From positions 117,663,895 through 117,727,894 of the forward strand of contig CM077160.1 in NCBI GenBank assembly GCA_039583875.1: DNA of 64,000 nucleotides, given 5' to 3'. Shown piece after piece: positions 1 to 10,059 of the stretch. Below the pieces are notes generated by a model, which searched no databases, had not been told where the DNA came from, and saw nothing but the letters and a program-made list of their open reading frames with translations. This stretch comes from Platanthera guangdongensis (Eukaryota > Streptophyta > Magnoliopsida > Asparagales > Orchidaceae). Position numbers and translations under genes: made by a program. The stretch's first letter is position 1, and every line of letters starts with the position of its first letter.

Positions 1-260
1 GATCTGTGTCGACACCATCACAGCAATTGTGTCGACACTCCAGGCAGATTGTGTCGACACCCAGAAAGTCTATATCGACACACAGACAGACTGTGTCGAC
101 ACTTGATCAAGATTGTGTCGACACCAGACATCAATATTGTGTCGACACCAGATAGCCAGGCTGTTTCGACACCACAAGAGGTTGTGTCGACACACACATC
201 ATCTGTCGACACCAACAGCAATTGTGCAGATCATCTGTCGACATCAACTTGTGGCGACAC
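1..260. repeat. GTGTCGACAC palindrome tract in LTR E
   Basis: I count seven perfect copies of the 10-base palindrome GTGTCGACAC plus several one-base variants, separated by unrelated spacers of about 10-30 bases. Short ORFs across this tract are artefacts of the repeated motif. The motif contains the SalI hexamer GTCGAC and two-fold symmetry. Confidence 0.9.
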
Positions 261-294
261 ATTCCAGTATTCCAGAATTGAAGCAGTCAGAAAA

Positions 295-490
295 TTAGTT
301 CGACGATAGCCGAACTCAGTTCGACGAACGTCGAATGCAGGTCGACGAAATCAACAGAAGTTCAGCTCGACGAAATCCAGCTGAGTTCGACGAACGTCGA
401 ACTCAGTCGACGATCGTGTACTCGAAGGTCTCAGCTCGACGAAATAAAAACTGAGCTCGACAATCTACGAGTCCTGGTCGATGATTTTTT
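295..490. repeat. TCGACGA / CGTCGA motif tract in LTR E
   Basis: Repeated half-sites such as GTTCGACGA and ACGTCGAACTCAG recur with 15-35 base spacing and both orientations, forming short hairpins. The same motif family fills tracts in elements 2 and 3. Confidence 0.85.
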
Positions 491-1530
491 GAAGATTACA
501 GGTGGCGTATTCCAAACTTTAGTTACAGTTGGCAGCAATAATTACGGCTTAATTAATGGAGATTAGCCATCAGATTTAATGCCATATATTCTCGCGAATA
601 TAACCGTTTGGAGAACAAATTAAGTATGAAATAAATCAGGAGTTAATGCTACTTAATTTCCGGAGCAATTACCATTATCGGGAATGTTTCTTCCGTCATT
701 AAAGCTAAGGAATTCAAATGTCTTTTAGATAGAGTCAGAGAATACAACGAGAGATACAGAAGAAGAATACACAGTCAGACAATCAAAGAAAAACAGTATG
801 CATCATACATTCTCTTGGTCCTCTCTCTCAGGATTTGGACACAAAGTAGAAGCCAGAGGAAAGAAACAGATAAGCTATACGAAGAAGAAAAACAATCAAA
901 CAATATCAAGAGTCTTCTTCTTCCTTATCTCTGCAGGACAACTTCAAGGACAACAAACAACATATCAGTCAGAAGCTCCTGAATATTCCTCTGGTCATGG
1001 CTCAAAGTCTGAAGGCCTATCACCCTGTGCAAAGCTTCCCAGCCTGAACCCCTTTCAATCTCAGGGGGAGCTTTGACAGCAACTTTCAATCCACATAAAT
1101 CTTCTCTCTGATTGTTGACAGAGAAGATAAAATCACACTCTTCCCACTCCTGTATAAAGGGTTGTCATCTCCGTTCAAAAGTGATTCCTGGTTGCAAGTC
1201 TCCTGATCAAAAGACTTGAGTTGATTTTTGGGGACCTGATCAAAACCCATTGGTGTCAGGCACCTGATCAAAAACCTGAGTGGATTCCTACCCGGGTGGT
1301 AGAAGAATGGATGTACCCAGTTAGGGGAAACCACTATAATATTCTTGTGTCGTCTGGTTGACCCTTTTCATGTGTTCTTGTTGTGCTTGTACTTTAGATT
1401 TACTGCTTGGTAGTTTATTAGTTTTGCACTTTTAACTTACAGCAAAAGCTGTAATAATTTTTATTATTGCATATATACTCTATTCACCCCCCCCCCTCTA
1501 GAGTATAGTAGATCTAACCCCTCACTTTCA

Positions 1531-1877
1531 CACTCCGCCTTCACCAAGGCACAAGTTTGACACTTGGCCACATAAAGTGCTACATCCTTCTTCAATCCTG
1601 GCCACCAAAATAATTTCTTCATGTCTCTATACATCTTCGTGCTTCCCGGGTGTATTGAGTACTTGGTATGATGAGCCTCGTACATCAACTCCTCCCGAAG
1701 ATTATCCGCACTAGGAACGCATAGGCGACCGTCCTTCCTTATCAACCCATCCTCAACAGCAAACTGGGAATTTGACCCATCCAACGATTCATCCAAGATC
1801 TGCTTCATGTTGTTATCCTGAACCAAAGCCCGCCGAACTCTTTCAGCGAGGTCATACTGCACCTCTGTCCAACACAA
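1531..1877 (-). pseudogene. Element A integrase, N-terminal zinc-finger fragment
   Basis: On the minus strand this reads the HHCC zinc-binding module of a gypsy integrase. A His pair lies in an EAHHTKYSIHPG context, then FWWPGLKKD, and a CQTC pair precedes ALVKAE. The module organises the N-terminal domain of the enzyme that joins cDNA to the chromosome. The reading frame is open to the junction with copia LTR E at 1530, where it is cut. The catalytic D,D-35-E core is therefore missing from the window. Upstream it joins, after a frame change near 1877, to the RNase H part of the polyprotein. Identification is firm; the fragment cannot be functional as it stands. Confidence 0.8.
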
Positions 1878-3484
1878 TACCGCCCCGCACTAGACTGCTT
1901 ATCGACACAGGAAATCTCTAATGCCTCCAATTCACGGACAAATCTCTCATCATGTACCCATAACCAGTTGGCCTGTGCAGGAACTCTACGACTCAACGCA
2001 TCCGCCACTGCATTACCTTTCACTGGCACATAATGTATCTTGAAGGTGTAGTCTCCTAGGAACTCCATCCACCTCCGCTGCCTCATGTTCAGATCCTTTT
2101 GATCTAACAGGTACTGCAAGCTCTTATGATCGGTGTATATATCGACTTTCACACCGTACAAATAGTGCCTCCACAGCTTTAGAGCAAATATCACGGCCGC
2201 TAACTCCAAGTCATGGACCGGATAATTTCTCTCTTGAGCCTTCAATTGTCATGAACCGTAGGCTATCACACTCCCATGCTGTAGCAGAACCCAACCCAAA
2301 CCACTGCCCGAAGCATCACTATAGATTTTGAACCCTTCGGTTCCACTTGGGGAACATAAGATAGGCGCCGTGGTCAGCCGTCTCTTCAACTCTTCAAAAG
2401 CCTTTTCGCACTCTGAAGACCACACAAACTTCTGATCCTTCCTAGTCAAAGTCATGAGTGGTAGTGCTATCCGCGAGAAGTTCTCTACGAAGCGCCTGTA
2501 GTAGCCAGCAAGCCCCAAAAAGCTCCGGACCTCCACTTCTATAGTCAAAGCAGGCCACTCCTATATCGCTACTATCTTCGCCGGATCCACAGCCATCCCT
2601 TCTCCACTAACAACTTGACCAAGGAATGCTATCGAGGATAACCAGAACTCACACTTGGAGAACTTAGCATACAACTAGTTTCTCCTCAACGTCCCCAACA
2701 CCATGTGCAGGTGATTGTAGTGATCTTATTCACATTGCGAGTATACCAGGATATCGTCGATAAATACTATCACGAAACGATCTAGGTATTCTCTGAACGT
2801 CCTGTTCATCAGGTCCATAAACACGGATGGCACATTGGTCAAACCAAAGGGCATGACCGTGAACTCGTAATGCCCAAACCGCGTACTGAATGCCGTCTTT
2901 GGGATGTCACTCTCCCTTATCCTTAATTGGTAGTAACCGGACTTCAGATCTAACTTCGAATATACTGTTGACCCAACCAACTGATCAAATAGATCATCAA
3001 TCCTCGGGATCAGATACTTATTCTTTTCTGTAAGCTTGTTCAACTCTCGATAATCAATACAGAGTCGCAAACTCCAATCCTTCTTCTTGACGAAAAGGAC
3101 CCGTGCGCTCCAAGGCAACGAACTTGGACGTACATACCCTTGCTCCAACAACTCCTGCAGTTGCACCTTCAACTCCGCCATCTCTCGTGGCACTATCTGA
3201 TATGGAGAGCGTGACACTGGTTTGGCACCCGGTACCAGCTCAATAGTAAAGTCAATCTCCCGCTGAGGAGGGGCTCCTGGGAGATCATCTGGAAACACAT
3301 CGGGGTACTTGGACATAACTGGGATACTATCCAGACTAGGCCTAGGCGTCGAAGTCTGCACTATAGTGATAAACAGCTCTACCCCAGACCGAACTGCCTT
3401 GATCACCTGAAGGGCTGACATCAAAATCTTACCAGCACCCTTCATGCCTGTAAAAGTAGTCTCCCGATCAGTGTTCAGACCCAA
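1878..3484 (-). pseudogene. Element A reverse transcriptase-RNase H (degenerate)
   Basis: Minus-strand pol core. 2726-3484 is one open stretch with the RT domain: [34 protein letters not shown] and the catalytic FIDDILVYS. After a stop at about 2726 the thumb/connection continues (FLGLAGYYRRFVENFS, 2249-2548), followed by the RNase H domain (YSDASGSGLGWVL, then [34 protein letters not shown]; about 1878-2310). RT copies genomic RNA into cDNA and RNase H removes the RNA strand. At least four breaks (near 2249, 2550, 2670 and 2726) separate the pieces, so this is a pseudogene. Domain order (RT-RNH-IN) and motifs are Ty3-gypsy. Confidence 0.85.
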
Positions 3485-3797
3485 CTTAACTTCCTTACGG
3501 TTGCAATCAATACATGCTCTCTGTCCGAGAGCCAGTCCATACCAAAGATTATGTCATACTCCGCTAACGGCAACACCGATGCTCGTAAATCAAACTCCTA
3601 GTCCCCAATCCGAACCTTGACTATACAGACCTTATCCACGTGCATTGAGCACCCATTGGGCAACAACACATCCAACTTGTCTTTTGCCAACGAGGACGGA
3701 ACCCCGATGCGCAATATGAATTTTTCGGACAAGAAGGAATGTGAAGCTCCCGTATCAAATAGGGCTCTCGCCGGAAACTCAAAGATCAACACAATGC
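3485..3797 (-). pseudogene. Element A aspartic protease
   Basis: Minus strand, just after the intron-like segment. It contains the retropepsin active-site signature ALFDTGASHSF (about 3745-3780) and then a beta-rich stretch with LRIGVPSS and VKVRIGD. This protease would mature the gag-pol polyprotein as a dimer. The frame is broken by a stop near 3598, and the continuation to RT (3485-3597) is in other frames. Its first coding codons follow directly from the AG at the end of the 81-base spacer 3798-3878, and splicing would join them in frame with gag. Confidence 0.75.
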
Positions 3798-3878
3798 CTA
3801 GCACCAACAATAGCAAGCTTACATATAAAAAAGAGGTAACAACTACATAAAGTTAAACTGCTATAATTTAACTCATAC
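3798..3878 (-). other. Intron-like GT-AG segment between gag and protease of element A
   Basis: On the minus strand this 81-base, AT-rich, stop-rich stretch begins GTATGAG and ends TGTTGGTGCTAG. Removing it joins gag (…DVVT) in phase to the protease start (IVLIF…DTGAS). Element C has an equivalent AT-rich GTATG…CCCAG segment at the same protein position (27557-27672). Splicing is inferred, not shown. Confidence 0.55.
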
Positions 3879-4956
3879 ATGTCACCACGTCAGCTTGTTT
3901 TATGGCCTCTTGAAGACCAAGATTGTAAACTCTAGGCTGGGCTGGAGCATGGTGGGACGCGGTTGACTCCACCGCCTTCCCTTTCTCTTCATAAGTCGCT
4001 CCAGACTTCCTCTCGGACTTTGCACGTCCGCTCCAACACACACGAGCAAAATGCCATGTCTTACAAAAATTGTAGCAAGCTCCTGGGACTCGACTTACAG
4101 TTTCCCCCGACGCACCAGAAGAAGGGGTTGAGTTCGAAGTCCTCTGCTTCTTGTTCCACCTGCTGAATCCTGACTTTGCATTTGGCACTTTGAACTCTGC
4201 CTTCTTTTCTCCTGGGTCCTTTTTCTCTTGCACCTTCTTCACAACCTTTTCCAAAGACCGGGCCGAATTGACCAAAGATAGGAAGCCCTGCGCCTTAGGC
4301 CCAACAAGGAGTAACTGTAGGTCGCCGCGTAGACCCTCATAAAATTGGTTGGTCTTCCTCTCCTCTTCCGTAAACATAGCACTAGTATACCGACCCAACC
4401 GTGTAAACTCGTGGAGATACTCGTCCACGCTTCTGGCTCCCTGAGTCAACCCAAGATACTGATTCTCCATCTCAAGCTTCTGCGCAGAGGGTAGATATCT
4501 GGCCAAGAACAACCTTGAGAATTCCTCCATAGGCACATCAGCAAGTTGCCTTCCCACTAAGAGATGAAACTCCAACTCATCCCACCACAGCCTCGCTTCA
4601 CCAGCCAAAAGAAAGGTCGCTATGGTGGTCTTCTGACACTCCTCAGTTAACGTGGCCGTCAAGACCATCTTTATCGTAGAGAGCCAATCCTCATCTTAAG
4701 CTGGCGTTCCAATCCCGTCAAACACCGGAGGATTAAAGCCCATTACATGCTTGAGCTGCTTCTCCGTAGCTCTCCTTGGCTCTACCAGATCAACTGCCGT
4801 GCGCTCCACCACTCTCGGCTCTGCCGCCCTAACCGGTTCTTGCTCAACAACAGGAGGTGCGTGGTGTATTTGCCCTGCAGGTTGGGCATTTATCATCGCA
4901 AATACGGCTTCAGCCACCATCCTGATGGTTTCCGCTGAAGGAGGTGTTGTAGGCAT
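3879..4956 (-). pseudogene. Element A gag (nucleocapsid precursor)
   Basis: Minus strand; the ATG at 4954-4956 starts a Pro/Ala-rich N-terminus. A retrotransposon gag core follows (FLLAGEARLWWDELE…, MEEFSRLFLARYLP, GLTQGARSVDEYLHEF; about 4330-4660), then a basic Lys-rich C-terminus. One stop (4696-4698) splits it. The zinc knuckle at about 4045-4090 reads CYNFCKTWHFARVC: the second Cys is displaced by one position against the usual CX2CX4HX4C, so RNA binding by this copy is probably damaged. Gag would form the particle and package the RNA. The gene ends at the intron-like segment rather than at a stop codon. Confidence 0.8.
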
Positions 4957-5232
4957 GTCCCTCGGTGCACTACTTTCTGCTGATTGCGGACGCTCTGATT
5001 GACCAGCACCGCTCCTAGCTGCCTATAGTAGCAAAGACACACGATTAGACGACAACTAAATTGCTAAAAGCAATCATTGGAACACTCAGATTCCACAAAA
5101 CAAGTGTATTTTTCATTCCTAAGTGGACATTCATGGGTTCTTTTTTGATGTTATAACGATGAAAGCATACATGTGCTCACCACCCCTTAAAAGAATTCGC
5201 CCACAAATTCATTTAAGCATGACCGTAACTAG
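4957..5232 (-). other. Untranslated leader of element A
   Basis: Lies between the primer site and the gag ATG on the minus strand. It is AT-rich, and I see no conserved coding signal. Confidence 0.5.
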
Positions 5233-5245
5233 AGCTTTGATACCA
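5233..5245 (-). promoter_or_regulatory. tRNA primer-binding site of element A
   Basis: The minus strand reads TGGTATCAAAGCT, three bases inside the LTR edge. This matches the initiator-Met tRNA 3' end complement (TGGTATCAGAGC) with one substitution. It sets the start of minus-strand cDNA synthesis and fixes the LTR boundary at 5249. Confidence 0.8.
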
Positions 5246-5248
5246 AAT

Positions 5249-7211
5249 TGTAACGCCCCCATCCGTCGTATGACATATAACAGAAGGTCCAGCTGGAACC
5301 CGACGCCATATACCATGGACAGTCGGAAGGGTTACATAAGAATAACCAAACTATCCAATTAAGACAACTCGTCCTACGTAGAGCATTCTAGCGGAAGATT
5401 TTAAAAGTAGAAAGAACCCAAACTGAATAATCAATTTACATGAATGTCCACAATCACTACCACTGGAATGAAATAACAATACACTGAAAAGTACTTGGCC
5501 TTATGGCCTTACAATAGTTCACTTATCAAATAGTGTCTTACATACATCGGCTCGCAGGCCGGCCACACATGACAAAATAAAAACAACTATACGCTGAGGC
5601 CTTCGAGGACCAGCACGGCAATATGGGCTCCAGCCCGCTATTTTGCACATGGCTCCGCAGCACCTGCAAGCAACATTCCACCGCACGGTGGCAAACAAGC
5701 AATGGTCAGCTAAAGCCGACCAAATTATAACGACCCCGTCCCATTTCGGGACGGAGGCGCTCCTTCCCTGCATAACATTAGCCCAACTAAACAATTATGT
5801 ATAAACATACTTCGCTACAGGTGTAGGCTCACACGGCCAAACACCCTGTGCACTCAGGGCACATTAATGGTGAATCCTGACACTTCAGCGTCTTCACCAC
5901 CACCCCCAGGATGGCAACAACATGGGAATTTTAGCCTTTCTGACCACTGTCTAAGACTCCTGACTATGCCAACGGCCAGTCCCCTTTTCGGGTCACTCGT
6001 ATCAAACACAAAGCCCAGGTCTAATTCCACTTGCCCCTTGCTCAACCGCGTAGTTCACCTTTAAGACGTACGCACGAGCCAAGCTTCTCTCGGATCCTAA
6101 TATTCCAATCAATCACATAACCAAGTTATGTTCAAGGTCGGTTCCCAGACCGCCAAGTTAGCAGAACAACGATTCCGCTCATTTTTTCGGGTGACCTTGG
6201 AGTTAATCCCCAAGGATCCCTGCTGCAATCTACCGTATAGAAACCCGAAAACCCAAAGCACGGAGTCTTCTCTGGCAAACCATAACAAATGCAACATCAC
6301 CGATCCAGACCAACATGTCCGGGTAGGCTTCACCCACAATGCCTATGTCCGTACTTTGGTTCCTTACTCTATATGCAACACAAGGGGGACTATTCACATC
6401 AACCCCAAGGAACACCGCACAATCATCGCACACTCGCGGGAGCGGGTTTCCCTATGCAAAAAGGAAGAGAGCTTCACTTGCTCAAGTAGAGAATCGTTAC
6501 CCTTGTAGTACGTTTCGGCGCCATGGAAATCTATCCGGATAGAAGTCTTCGCAATGGGGTTTCCTCCATGGATCCGCTCTCAGATCTCTAATCGGTGCTC
6601 CGATGCTCCGCCGGCGGCCGGAAACCTCCTCCTTCTTCCTCCTCTTCCTATCTCCTTGAAAGAGAATGCTAAAGAGAGGAAATGAGGAATTGATCCCCTA
6701 TTCCCGGCCTTAACAGAGAAGGAAACCATCTGGGCCGTTGGATCTTATTTAAAGAAAACGAACGGCTCAGATCCGCTCAAAAATCCCCAAACCTGGGCCG
6801 AACACGGCTTGGCACACGGTTGTGTCCCAGGCCGTGTGCCTCGATCCAGGCACGATCGTCGAACACAGAGACTCACACGGGCTCAGACACGCCCGTGTCT
6901 CACTCAACACGCCCGTGTCGGGTCCTCGACACGCCCGTGTCCGGGGGCGTGTCACATATAACAGCCACGCAAACCGACACGACCCTGCTGAACACGGGTA
7001 CTGACACGGGTAGGCACACGCCCATGTCAGCTGACATGCCTGTGTCACCCTGCCGTGTTTCCTGCTGTGTCCTTCTCTGGACACAGCCGGCCAACAGACA
7101 GAGGGACACGGCCTGGGACACGCCCGTGTCCCTAGCCGTGTGCCCCTGTACATGCACCAAAATTCCTTTTCTCGACGCGACTAGCTCGAACACGATTATC
7201 GGTGCGTTACA
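5249..7211 (-). repeat. 5' LTR of gypsy element A
   Basis: A 1963-base block with TGTAACG…CGTTACA terminal inverted repeats, adjoining the primer site on one side and a foreign element (B) on the other. Its primer-proximal part (from TGTAACGCCCCCA) is clearly related to the start of the unit at 47864, including ATGACATATAAC and a CTTATGGCCTTAC motif. No ORF inside it looks real. It carries a dense array of ACACGCCCGTGT motifs (6790-7150). Confidence 0.85.
6790..7150. repeat. GACACGCCCGTGTC palindromic motif array in the element A LTR
   Basis: The inverted motif GACACGCCCGTGTC and its half-sites (ACACGGG, GCCCGTGT, GGCCGTGT) recur more than 15 times in about 360 bases, for example 6890-6960 and 7085-7145. 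It parallels the unrelated GTGTCGACAC arrays of the copia LTRs. GACACGCCCGTGTC-like motifs are common in plant gypsy LTRs as far as I know. Confidence 0.8.
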
Positions 7212-8004
7212 TTGCCTGTGATGAAAAAGGCTACGAAGGGATCCACCCATGAAGTTCGCTGATCTACTTCCATTTGCTCCCCCTCCTCGATTGCTGGATG
7301 TAAAAGATCGGTCAAGGTTCCTCCTCCCCGAGGTCCAAATTTAGGCAACTGATCGGCAGCCATACTCTCCTCTCTGGGAACGTGCTGGATAGAGAACATC
7401 TGGAACCCTCCGATGATCGTCCTCACCTTGGACAAGTACTTCACAAGGGTGGATTCCCGAGCTTCGAACTCTCCTCGGATCTGCGATGCCACCACCAATG
7501 AGTCCGTGAAAGCCTCCACATCCTGGATCTCAAGCTCCTTCGCCAGACGAAGGCCGACTATCACAGCCTCGTACTCCGCCTAGTTGTTAGTTACTAGAAA
7601 GGGCAAGACCACCGATTGCTCTATGGTGACCCCCTGAGGACTTGTCAATACCACCCCTACTCCGAGTGAGTGCTTTCCCGAGGACTCATCAACCGTCATC
7701 TTCCATGCCTCCTGCGGTCGCGACTCCTCGCCCACGACCTCCACAACGTAGTCCGCCAAGAAGTCAGCCACCACCCATTCCTTAATGGAGAGCCTTGGCA
7801 CGAATGAGATATCGAACTCACTCAACTCGATAGACCACTTGGCCAACCTCCCCGAGTGCTCCACTCCTTCAAAAATCTTACGGAGGGGATGGTCCGTCAC
7901 CACCCTGATCGAATGTGCTTGGAAATATGGTCGGAGCTTCCTGGCCAAAATTATCAAGGCGTATGCCAGCTTTTCTAAGATAGGGTAGCGAAGCACCACC
8001 TTCT
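7212..8004 (-). pseudogene. Element B RNase H and second (archaeal-type) RNase H
   Basis: Minus strand. 7580-8035 carries the first RNase H region: YPILEKLAYALIILARKLRPYF, VVTDHPLRKIF, GRLAKWSIELSEFDI and ADFLADY. It runs into the start of a second RNase H, with VDESSGKHSLGVGVVLTSPQG. After a stop near 7580 (LVTNN then stop) it continues with GLRLAKELEIQDVEAFTDSLVVASQI (7260-7564). This D…E…D arrangement is the additional RNase H typical of Tat-lineage gypsy elements. It would help remove RNA during cDNA synthesis. The gene is interrupted by element A at 7211, so integrase is not in the window. Confidence 0.75.
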
Positions 8005-9126
8005 TTAGGATCCTGCTAACATTGTAGATTGGCAACTGCTTCCCCCGTCTTCCCTAACCAGGACAGAGCTCACTGCCTCTACTCCTACTCCTAGGTACAA
8101 GGTTAGGTCCTCCCCTTCCTTTGGGCTTTGAAGTAGAGGGGCCAGGGAGAGCTGCTTCTTCAACCTTTGGAAAGCTTCTTCACATTCAGTGGTCCGCTCG
8201 AACCTTTGGTTACCCCTTAGCACTTTGAAGAAAGATGGGCATTTCTCTCCCGACCTGGAGAGGAATCTACTTAGACCGGCCAGCTTGCCTGTCAAGCACT
8301 GGACCTCCTTGGCGTTGCGTGGCAACTCTAGCTCTAGAATGGCTTTCACCTTATTCGGGTTAGGTTCTACCCCTGCCGGGGTCACAAGGTGCCCAAGTAA
8401 CTTCCCACGACTTGCCCCAAAAATGCATTTTAAGGGGTTCAACCTCATTTTGAACTTTCGCAAAGTGGCGAACGTCTCCTCCAGGTCCCGAAGGTGCGAG
8501 TCCACACCCTTGCTTTTAACCATAAGGTCATCAACATAGACCTCCAGGTTCCAGCCCCTCTGATCTTGTAAAACTCGATCCATCATGCGTTGGTATGTAA
8601 CCCCTGCATTTTTTAACCCAAAGGGCATCATTTTTAACTCGATTCATCATGCATTGAAGCATCCCTCCCTCGTGATGAAGGAGACATCCTTGACGTCGGG
8701 AGGGTGCCTTCGGATCTAGTGGTAACCTGAAAAAGCATCCAAAAAACTCATAATTGAAAAACTGACGGCTGAATCAACCAGCACGTCGATTCGAGGCAGG
8801 GGATAACATTCTTTGGGGCACGATTTATTTAATAGAGAAAAGTCGATACACATGCGCCAATTCCCTCCTCCTTTCTTCACCATTACCATGTTGGAGACCC
8901 TGCCCGGATACTGGATCTCCGAGATGAAACCAGCCTCTAGAAGCTTCTTGACCTCCTCGCGGATTGGCTCTTCCAGCTTTGTTGTGATGGTCCTCATCTT
9001 CTGGCGTATGGGGCGTATCCGGGGATCCAGGTTCAGGAGGTGGCAGGCCACATCCGCATCGATGCCCGGCATGTCAGCTGCGCTCCAAGCAAAGATGTCG
9101 ACGTTGCTTTGGATGCAAGCCTGCAC
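8005..9126 (-). pseudogene. Element B reverse transcriptase
   Basis: Minus strand. 8716-9126 encodes the N-terminal RT (FAWSAADMPGID, GNWRMCIDFSLLNKSCPK, YPLPRIDVLVD, MSFLDAFSGYH). 8005-8631 encodes MPFGLKNAGVTYQRMMD, the catalytic LEVYVDDLMVKS, and the thumb with CIFGASRGKLLGHLVT and LSRFLSRSGEK. Between them (8632-8715) the coding sequence is scrambled by stops. The YVDD-centred palm and the DMPGID motif are typical of Tat/Athila-side gypsy RTs. The breaks make it non-functional. Confidence 0.85.
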
Positions 9127-9582
9127 TCTCTTGGTCCTCAGGGCTCAGACCGCCGCTGATCCGTACCTTCTGCACCTGTCCGGCACTAGTGAAGACTTCC
9201 ATCTCCACCACCTCCTTCGCCAGCTCCAGTCACGATCGCTCCCAATCGGCCCTTGCCTCTTCTTCCTGCCCAAACTCATCCTCCCCTCCTGCCTCCTCAA
9301 CTTCCATTGCCTCCTCCAGAAACTCACTCTGTTGTTGCTCAACCTCCACGTCTCTCTAGGCTTCCCTCTCAACTCCTCCTTCTAGTTCCACCGGCCTTCC
9401 TTCTTGCGGCTCCAACTCTTCGTCCCTCTGGACCTCCTACACATCTCCTCCCCACTGCTCCTCCTAAAACTCCTCTCTGATGACCTCTTCAGCCTCCTCT
9501 CTCGCCTCCTCTAGGCTCATCTCCACTTCTCCGACAACCTCTTCATGCGCCGCCATCTCCTTCTCCAACTCCTCCACCTCTG
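9127..9582 (-). other. Glu-rich spacer between protease and RT of element B
   Basis: The minus strand in one frame is rich in Glu/Arg codons (GAG, GAA), and the plus strand is CT-rich. I see no domain. Long plus-strand ORFs here are Pro/Leu/Ser-rich mirror images of this composition. Confidence 0.5.
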
Positions 9583-10038
9583 TCATCCAAGATATGGTGT
9601 TGACCGCCGTAACGTAGCACTGCCTCGCCACCTTTGGTCCCCTCTGACCCTAACTTGCACCCCTCTGTTCTTGAACTTGAGGCATTGATGAAACAAGGAG
9701 GGGATGCAGTGAAAGGTGATGATGATGGGGCGCCCAAAGATGGCATTGTAGCTGCTTGGGGCATCCACGATAACGAAACCGCAGTTCCATGACACGCCCC
9801 CCAACTTCACATGCATCCCTACTCCTCCCTCTACTTCCTTCCTCTCTCCCGAGAAACCGAACAACGGCCCATCCGAAGCTATGACCCTCTTGGTCTCCAC
9901 CTGCATCTCATCGAAGGCCTTCTTGAAGATCACGTTTATGGAGCTCCCGTTGTCCACCAGGATCTTGGAGACCGTGAAGTTTTCTACCGCCGTCTGGATC
10001 ACCAAGGCATCACAGAACAGATCTTCATAATTCGGCAT
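9583..10038 (-). pseudogene. Element B aspartic protease
   Basis: Minus strand, open for about 150 codons: LFCDALVIQTAVENFTVSKI is followed by the active site LVDNGSSINVIF, then a flap-like GVGMHVKLGG and IFGRP. VDNGSS replaces the DTGAS/DSG of chromovirus and copia proteases and is usual in Tat-type elements. It would mature the polyprotein. Frame changes on both sides separate it from gag and RT. Confidence 0.75.
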
Positions 10039-10059
10039 ATGAAGAAAAGGTAATTTTTT

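Larger units (their letters stand above)
1..1530 (+). mobile_element. Sirevirus-type Ty1-copia LTR, left end outside window (element E)
   Basis: The right end reads CACTTTCA at 1530, preceded by a poly-C run (about 1487-1496), CTCTAG and a GATCTAAC motif. This is the arrangement at the LTR ends of the complete copia elements 2 and 3 (there on the minus strand). From 1531 the sequence resumes inside the integrase gene of gypsy element A, so this is an insertion into A. The block carries GTGTCGACAC and TCGACGA motif tracts at 1-490. Its U5-proximal part (about 1309-1339) has the GGATGTACCCA...CCACTATA motif shared by all copia LTRs here. No primer site follows, so it is either the 3' LTR of a plus-strand element lying to the left or a solo LTR. 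Bases 490-1480 hold no ORF with recognisable protein similarity. Confidence 0.85.
1531..7211 (-). mobile_element. Ty3-gypsy chromovirus-type element A (partial, degenerate)
   Basis: Read on the minus strand: 5' LTR 5249-7211, primer site, gag, intron-like spacer, protease, RT, RNase H, then the zinc-finger start of integrase, where copia LTR E interrupts it at 1530/1531. The rest of integrase and the 3' LTR lie left of the window. Gene order, protein motifs and the gag/protease spacer match element C, which has a chromodomain, so A is probably in the Del/Tekay group. The LTR edge at 7211 abuts the Tat-type element B, which A interrupts; the expected duplication would be TTGCC (7212-7216). Many stops and frameshifts make it non-functional. 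Confidence 0.85.

Noticed and set aside
49..309. Small Cys/His-rich ORFs (repeated VSTP or CRHP units) in the palindrome tracts, both strands
   Set aside because: They are the frame translations of GTGTCGACAC itself and occur on both strands wherever the motif is dense; no start context or conservation independent of the motif.
3617..3850. Plus-strand ORF opposite the protease of element A
   Set aside because: Antisense shadow of the DTGAS-containing protease reading on the minus strand.
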